Shown here piece by piece: positions 57,965 through 64,000 of a stretch of DNA of 64,000 nucleotides. The translations under genes and the position numbers were made by a program. How positions within the stretch are numbered: the first letter of the stretch is position 1; each line of letters begins with the position of its first letter. The DNA is from Chinchilla lanigera. Taxonomy: Eukaryota; Chordata; Mammalia; Rodentia; Chinchillidae. The stretch is taken from the NCBI RefSeq assembly GCF_000276665.1, contig NW_004955427.1, forward strand, positions 6,293,369 to 6,357,368, written 5' to 3'. The notes under the pieces are model-generated. The model ran no database searches. It worked only from the letters and a program-made list of their open reading frames with translations, and had not been told where the DNA came from.

Positions 57965-59370
57965 ACTGGACCTCAGAGGATTCTACGTTAGAAAAAAAAG
58001 GGTTACTTTAAATAAAGATCGAAAACTGTCCCTTTAAATTACTTACAAGACCCTAAAGAGCATTAAAATATAAGGTTCTTGCTGATATTATATAATCAAT
58101 GAGCCTTGATTCAGTGTTATAAATTTCTTATAATAATAAAGTTTGCTTTTTGCTCTTCAGAAGTTGTATATGTCTTATACATGTTCTTGATACTCTCCTG
58201 TAAACCCAACAATCTTACTTATTTTTGGAGAAAATAATATGAATTACCAAAACCTGGCACTTCGTATGACTTTCCAGGTCTACATATCCATGGTGATTTG
58301 TTTGTTTTAGAAAAGCAAATATATACTGTTTCCTATTTTTTCAGTCATTGTCTACTTCTCATTATTGTAGATAAAATGGCTAAATAATATGACAATGCAG
58401 GTAGAGCTAATGCTAGAGAATGTCTTGAAAATACTAAAGTGGAAATTTCTCTCAGTTACCACACATTTGAATAGCCATATTCTGAGTCATTTTCTACTTT
58501 TTCAAAGTGGGCAGAGCTATTCATCTCAGTTTAAAGTTGGAAGCACAGGGTGACCTTTGAAGAGAAACTCTCAGGTCGTAGGCGTAATCTCAGACTCTTA
58601 CTTTTTGATTAAATTTTATGCGCTTACTGAAAGCGTTAATGAATTATGAGTTTTTAAAACACGGAGAGTTTTTGACATCCCTTTTATGTAGTGTAAGCTT
58701 CTTAGGCGAGTCGTTTAGCTAGATTCTCAATTCCTCATGTCTGAGACAGGAAGGAGAAGGACTATGTGAACTTTTAGTTCAACTAAAATAGCTATGCAGG
58801 TCTTCTTTGTACACAGACATTGAATATTCTGCAGTCTGAAGTAAGAACCTAATGTTTACTATAGACTGAAAGTTTTTGCTCTTCTAAACTCTAGTAATGT
58901 ATCTTTACTAGCTAGCATTACTGAGGATGTGAGTTACTGAATTGTGTTTGATGAACCACATTACTATTAAAATTGAGATAAGCAACAAAATTCAATGAAT
59001 CATTTCTTAAGAAAACAGATATCCACGTGTTCTCTAGTCCATGTCTGGAGTGATTATAGAAATAATTTAATTTACAAACCTTGTGATCTAGAAATAAAAG
59101 AGTATTATCTTATATGTTTGTAACCTTTGTGCCCCTTTAAAATGATTATATACTGCTAGACTTAATGTAAATCCTACTTAGTCCAGTATTTCAATCTTTG
59201 TCATTAGTTTATTATTAGCCTAGGCCTTTCCCCTGTCCCTTAATACTTAGTACTCTACCTTCTGTCATTTCATGGCCTATTGGTTTTATTCTCATCAGCA
59301 GCAAATAATTTTTACTACTCTTTTCCTCTTGCAGATTGTTTCTTCACTTTACGCAGGTTGAGCGGAGTAT
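57965..59370. other. unique AT-rich noncoding DNA
   Basis: No gene or repeat that I can name. Confidence 0.5.
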
Positions 59371-59373
59371 CCC

Positions 59374-59726
59374 TGCCTTGGTTACCTTTCTCTCGTTGCT
59401 GAGACAAAATACCTGACACCCAGAATTAAGGAAGGACGGGTTTATTTAGCTCACAGTTTGTGGAGGTTTCAGTCCACACTCGGCTGGCTCCAAGGCAGAG
59501 TGCCACATGGCAGAAGGCAACCTTTATGGCGGCGGAAGACAGCAAAGCTGCTAGAGCAGAAGGAAGGAGCAGCAGAGAGCAAGCCTCTTTCCCTCCTTAT
59601 ATTGTATATAAACTACCCGCCCAGGGTGGGTATAGCATTCACACCCGTGAATCAATCATAAACTCTAGAAGCCAGTCCCATGACTGCATGAGGTTTTGAG
59701 GGGACATCCAGACACGAACCATAACA
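59374..59726 (-). mobile_element. solo LTR, MaLR-like (copy B)
   Basis: A 353-bp solo LTR. On the minus strand it begins TGTTATGGTTCGTGTC and ends GTAACCAAGGCA. A perfect 5-bp duplication ATCCC lies at 59369-59373 and 59727-59731. The minus strand contains the polyadenylation signal in GAGCTAAATAAACCC. Frames at 59458-59699 are LTR sequence. The 3' half matches copies A and C. Confidence 0.9.
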
Positions 59727-59731
59727 ATCCC

Positions 59732-60425
59732 TTATCCAAAATACCTGAGACCAGAAGTGTTTCCGATCAGAACTTTTTTTATTTTCGAGAAAGAGAAATC
59801 TTGAAGATGAGATCCTTGCCTAAACACAAAATTTATTTTGTGTTTAATGTAGATCTTATAAGTGTAATATATGCCCTATACACAATCTGAAGGTGCTTTT
59901 ATATGCGTAATATTTTAGTGCATCTGCGTCTCGACTCTGACCTATCACTTGATGTGGAATGTGCTACTACGGCATCATGTTCGTCCTCAGAAAGGTGCAG
60001 ATTCATTAACCCATTTATGCCAAAGGTTGCAATGTTTTGAATTTTTGCATAATATTAATATACTTTACCTAGAAAAATTCAACAAACAAGAATTTGAAGA
60101 GAAAAAATTGTACTATGCATAATGGCTGATACTTGCCATTCCAAAAATAGAGCGCTAGGAATAAAAGGATTAATGAATTCAGATTTTTGGATCGAAGGTG
60201 CTCAATCCATATTTCAAAATTCTCACTTACGTTTAAAGAACCTGATTTAAGAGCCTTCTTTTCTTTTGTATGTCTTAGTCTTACCCAGAGCATCTGAAGA
60301 CTCACTGGAAAACCCTTTCATCTCTTCGTATTACTACCCTTTTGCTATGGTTCTAATGTAATATAATGCCTTTGTATCTGGAAACTGGTTTAAAGAAATG
60401 TGTCTGGCTGCTAAGTTGACAAGGG
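59732..60425. other. unique noncoding spacer between two LTRs
   Basis: AT-rich, with no recognised repeat. The 78-aa minus-strand frame (60069-60305) has no domain. Confidence 0.5.
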
Positions 60426-60431
60426 GTGGAG

Positions 60432-60899
60432 TGTTATGGTTGATACATTGTGTCAACCTGGGGAGTCTAGAGGTTTGGCTAAGTGACTCAGCAGTTCTGC
60501 ATCTTGGATGTTGTTCTTTGTGTCAATTTGGAAAGTTTAGAAGGTGAACTACCTGACTCAGCGGGGAGCCGGGGTGCTTACTCTGTATCCATCCTGAGCC
60601 TGTGCAAGAGGAGGGCATGGAGATTCTGTGAGTGCTACATACCCAGGGTAGGGGTCCCCTGTTTACAATATAAGGGAGGGAAAGAGGCTTGCTCTTCTCT
60701 GCCACTCCCCCCTTTTGCTCTTACTGCTTTGCTGTTCCATCGCCATGAACTGTTGCCCTCTGCCAGGTGCCACTTTGCCTTGGAGCCAGCTGAGTATGGA
60801 CTGAAACCTCCACAAACTGTGAGCTAAATAAACCTTTCCTTCCTTCATTTTGGGCATTGGTTATTTTGTCCCAGCAAAGACAGAAAAGTAACCAAGACA
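60432..60899 (+). mobile_element. solo LTR, MaLR-like (copy C)
   Basis: A 468-bp LTR, from TGTTATGGTTGATACATTG to AACCAAGACA. Its last 180 bp closely match copies A and B (CTTGGAGCCAGCTGAGTATG, GAGCTAAATAAACC). The 5' half is different from the other two and includes an internal repeat. I see no matching 5-bp duplication. The 114-aa plus frame and the minus-strand frames (60483-60969) are LTR sequence. Confidence 0.85.
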
Positions 60900-61980
60900 C
60901 CCTTGTAAGCTTAAGTTTGTGAGAGGGTGCAAATTCTGCAGAGAATTCTCTTTCATACCTTTTTCTCATTTACGAATATTTATGGCATGTCCAATCTATT
61001 TACAAAGTATTGCTCATGTGCCTATTCACTAACGGAGAATGGGGGAGTGTAAAGATTTGTTACATGCTCTTGAATTGCACACGGTTATGTTTTTTAAAAA
61101 GTAGGAAAGTGCACAAAACATTCTTCTGTATTGGTGGTGAGAAACAAATATCTCCTGCTACCAAAACCATCTTTGGTACACCCTAATCATAAGTGGGGAA
61201 ATATTTTTTAGTCAATCAAGAGAAAAAATTTTTTTTGATCCTGTTCTTAAAGGCTCCCATGCTTGACCAGGCTTTGCTGTCATATATTGATAAATTAAAG
61301 ATTTAATATAAGGCAAAGAATCCCTGCCCAAGCTGTGAGGGTAAGGTCCTGAGTTCTAATCGCGATACACCCAAAGTAAGAAACTTGTCTTTTGTACCCA
61401 GTCACTGCTTTGAGAATACTGTCTTGCTTGATGAATTCTACACTTAAAATGAGGAGTTTTGATCATGTTCCAGGTAGCGTGAAATATTTTTCTCCAGGCT
61501 AAGCACTATTCACTTTCCCTCTTTCGGTAAGAAGACTCATCAGGATGCTCTGATGCATGACTAAACTATGTGATAAATATCACTGGAATACTATGTATTT
61601 TCAATTATAACAAAAGTCATGGTGAAGCAGATACAGCTGGAAATCATCTTTCTCTAAAGAATCCAGTAAAAGTGGAGCCCATCTCATTCCTGAGGTTTTG
61701 AAAGACAAATCCTCTCTCCACTACATTATTTTTTGAAGCTTATAGTCTCATGTTTATTTCTGACTCTGAGCTTTTGCTTATGCTGCGTTATTTCAGTTTA
61801 GAAACGGTCTCCTCATCCCGGGTGCTCTGTACCTGCCCCAAGCAGATAGTGGATGCTTCCCGAGAAAGTTAATTTCCTCAAGGAAGATACGTGTGAGGGT
61901 AGCAAACTTTATTAAAATTCTTGCTTAAATCAAGACCTCATTACCCCAAAAGGCATTAAATTATTTTTATGCATCTGTGA
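60900..61980. other. unique DNA with an ID scrap
   Basis: Around 61330-61375 GCTGTGAGGGTAAGGTCCTG AGTTCTAATC resembles a degraded ID 3' half. The rest is unrecognised. Confidence 0.4.
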
Positions 61981-61984
61981 TAAG

Positions 61985-62160
61985 CAAAGTGGGTAGAAAT
62001 TGAATCATTGCTTGTGTGGCCTTGAGAAAGTTACTTCACGCTCCTGGGTTTCAGTTTCTTATAAGTAAAATTAAAATGGTAATAGCACCTAGGTAGTAGG
62101 ATTATTCTGAGGGAAATTACATCCACTAACTTATATGTATTATTTAGAATTTTCTAATGT
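61985..62160 (+). mobile_element. MIR (sense)
   Basis: TGTGGCCTTGAGAAAGTTAC TTCACGCTCC, GGTTTCAGTTTCTTATAAG, GGATTATTCTGAGGGAAATTAC fit MIR. Confidence 0.8.
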
Positions 62161-62164
62161 ATGG

Positions 62165-62745
62165 AGAGTATCCCATAAAGTTGCAAATTGAGATATATTT
62201 AAAGGCCTTTGACCATTTCCAAACTCAAGGTTCCATGATTCTGTGTCCCTTTTTCTGTTTTCAGCAGCCTGCTCTATTTCCTTGCCAAATTCTTATTTTA
62301 GTGTTTTATTATTTTCCTTAATATAGAGCCATCCTACCATTATCTGTGGCCTTAACGATATGTGATCAATAGCATTTGAGCTATTGTTCCAAATAGCTTC
62401 TCAGGGCCTTTTCCTAAACTAATACACATTTCTCTCTGAAAGGAATTCTGGAAACAACAAATACATACAATATATATTATATGCAAACAAACACACGTAC
62501 ATGTACCTGGGAGTTAAAATACATAAATCCGTTACTTCCAGAATTCTGTGTGTGGTAAATATACATCACATATCAATATTTTGACCTACATGAGCTGCAC
62601 ACCTTTGAAGGTGATATACCAATGGGTCAAAACACCCTGAGACAGACTGACTTCTGCTCCAGGATACTCACTGTAAGGGCAGATTATGGACCCTGAGAAG
62701 GCTCTGTCTGGTTCCCAAAGCCCAGGTTTCTTCTACTACATCTGG
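62165..62745. other. unique noncoding DNA
   Basis: No gene or repeat recognised. Short TA-rich spots only. Confidence 0.5.
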
Positions 62746-62749
62746 TCTG

Positions 62750-62905
62750 TGTGATCTTATGTAATCTTCACAGCACTTCGATGTGGTACAACCATTATTA
62801 CCACTTCCTACAACTGAGGGTTTAGAGGGGTGAGTTGGCCATGGTCAGCTCATACAGTCAGCGATAGAGCCTATCAGACACTCGGACCCAGATGCTTTGT
62901 GAAGA
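62750..62905 (-). mobile_element. MIR (antisense)
   Basis: AATCTTCACAGCACTTCGAT, CATTATTACCACTTCCTACA ACTGAGGG, TGGTCAGCTCATACAGTCAG match the reverse MIR core. Confidence 0.75.
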
Positions 62906-63314
62906 TCTGCTTTTTATTAATTATGTGGTGATAATTCCCATCCCCGAATAGAAGAATTCAGAAAGCCCAAAGATCCGGGCTAAACATACAGTTGGGACGG
63001 TTTGCTCTGAACAAACGCCGCTTAAGGCTGCAGCATAAAACAATTCCCAAAAAGAATCTCATAGGAATCTATGGCCATTTTAGCAGTCCGTGAAATAGAG
63101 AGTTAAAAAGGCATTCGCCTTCCTGTTGATTCATGAGATGTAAATGAAGGCTATTGTCAAAATCAAGTGGGAGAAGCTACTTATTTTTAGAGCTCTTCTC
63201 TACAATACTGTTAATGTAAGGAGAATCAGAAGAACAAGACAGGGAGTCTTTTAAAAAAAATCACAGTTAAAGATGGAACTTAATATTTTTAAGCGCAAGA
63301 TAAAAAATCCAAAG

Positions 63315-63326
63315 TCTCTCTCTCTC

Positions 63327-63359
<33 letters not shown>

Positions 63360-63369
63360 CTGCGTGCGG

Positions 63370-63412
<43 letters not shown>
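63315..63412 (+). repeat. compound (TC)n(TG)n microsatellite
   Basis: A TC run (63315-63326), a TG run of about 16 units, a short spacer containing GCGTGCGGA, and a second TG run of about 22 units. The 62- and 74-aa frames here are translated repeats. Confidence 0.97.
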
Positions 63413-63413
<1 letters not shown>

Positions 63414-63414
63414 C

Positions 63415-63900
63415 TGCTGTTGCCTGCAAACCCTCCCACCTTACGCAGCTGGCGACTTGCAGCCGTTAGAAGAGCGGCAGTATGTGAGGGTTACTAGTTA
63501 GCATTCTTGGCTGGAGTCTGGCCTCACACCGAGGCGACCCTGTGATGCCGGAAACACCATTTAATGCCCCCGCGAAGTGGCTCTGGGACCACAATTTTAT
63601 TAAGCTTTGGGGATGAGGCTTGTGATCCTGCATTCCCGATGTGGAGCCGCCTGGGGCTCCGAGAGTTCCACCCTGGTGTTCCCGAGGAAAATACTGCTGC
63701 ATGCTCTCTGCCGGATCTGACAGCGACACAGCTTCCCCGCGCTCCGCCTGGGAGGTGGTGCAATATTTCCAAATTGCCTGAGGCGAGTGTCCATCTGCTG
63801 GGGTGCCTGCCTGGCTTTTTGGAACCGACCGGGAGGGGCTTGGCTTTTCCTATGAGTAACGAGATTTTCTGCTTTGTAACTTGAAATCGCCGCTTAATTC
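63415..63900. promoter_or_regulatory. CpG-rich segment at window end
   Basis: GC and CpG rise again (GCCGTTAGAAGAGCGGCAG, CTTCCCCGCGCTCCGCCTGG, GGAACCGACCGGGAGG). It may be the edge of a promoter or exon outside the window. No splice or start signals can be assigned, and overlapping frames on both strands (63466-63884) are GC-driven. Confidence 0.35.
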
Positions 63901-64000
63901 AAAATAAAAGTAACACACAGTCAGTTCTGTAGATAGTGGGAAAATCCGTGTGACGAAGTACGGTCTAGAAATCCCTGGTAGAGACTCCACTGGGGACGGG

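Noticed and set aside
60483..60969. 114-codon frame and opposite-strand frames
   Set aside because: They lie in a solo LTR; the same segment recurs at 3463-3874 and 59374-59726.
1..64000. CRISPR array, operons, phage or plasmid features
   Set aside because: No regularly spaced repeats; repeat content is eukaryotic retrotransposons.

Overview
The window is a stretch of mammalian nuclear DNA. It is AT-rich and gene-poor, with no dense coding, and its dispersed repeats identify the host as a rodent. There are many short tRNA-derived ID-type SINEs (A-box and B-box promoters, A-rich tails), B1 (7SL-derived) SINEs, and older dimers that look like B1 joined to ID. LINE-1, MaLR-type LTRs, MIR, L2 and MER5A are the usual eutherian background. 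The ID consensus here (starting GGGGCTGGGGATTTAGCTCAG and ending near CCCGGTACC) together with B1-ID dimers suggests a non-muroid rodent, possibly a castorimorph (kangaroo rat, pocket mouse or beaver group). That placement is inference from memory of SINE families and is not firm.

Layout. 1-138 is an assembly gap followed by a GAAA microsatellite. 240-10000 is mostly unique AT-rich DNA with an ID, two MaLR-type LTRs, a MER5A nested with L1 and ID insertions, an MLT1-like LTR and B1 copies. 10000-10190 holds a decayed mariner transposase fragment. 11900-18270 is a LINE-1 cluster with nested IDs and an LTR. 18300-27000 is largely unique, with SINEs and microsatellites and one candidate noncoding exon (19441-19775). 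27200-28370 is an inverted L1. 32490-34080 has an MST-like LTR and, on the minus strand, a possible terminal coding exon (33837-34077). 39000-43280 has MLT1-like and other MaLR-like LTRs and a 43-bp tandem duplication. 43680-43778 is a second gap. 43980-46610 is an old L1 split by a younger inverted L1. 46900-49500 holds CR1/L3, MIR and L2 remnants. 50500-51640 is a CpG island interrupted by a retrocopy and an ID. 52080-57900 is MIR/L2-bearing unique DNA. 59374-60899 is an inverted pair of related LTRs. 63300-64000 has a TG microsatellite and a CpG-rich end.

No complete protein-coding gene, rRNA, tRNA gene, CRISPR array or operon is visible. The functional candidates are the CpG island (probable promoter), the 33.8-34.1 kb terminal exon and the 19.4-19.8 kb exon. 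Most of the story is the record of retrotransposition. There are many target-site duplications, three L1 copies with 5' inversions of the twin-priming kind, an insertion made of poly(A) only, and SINE tails that have grown into microsatellites. I found no convincing novel system; the observations below are genome-evolution features and a few gene-model leads.
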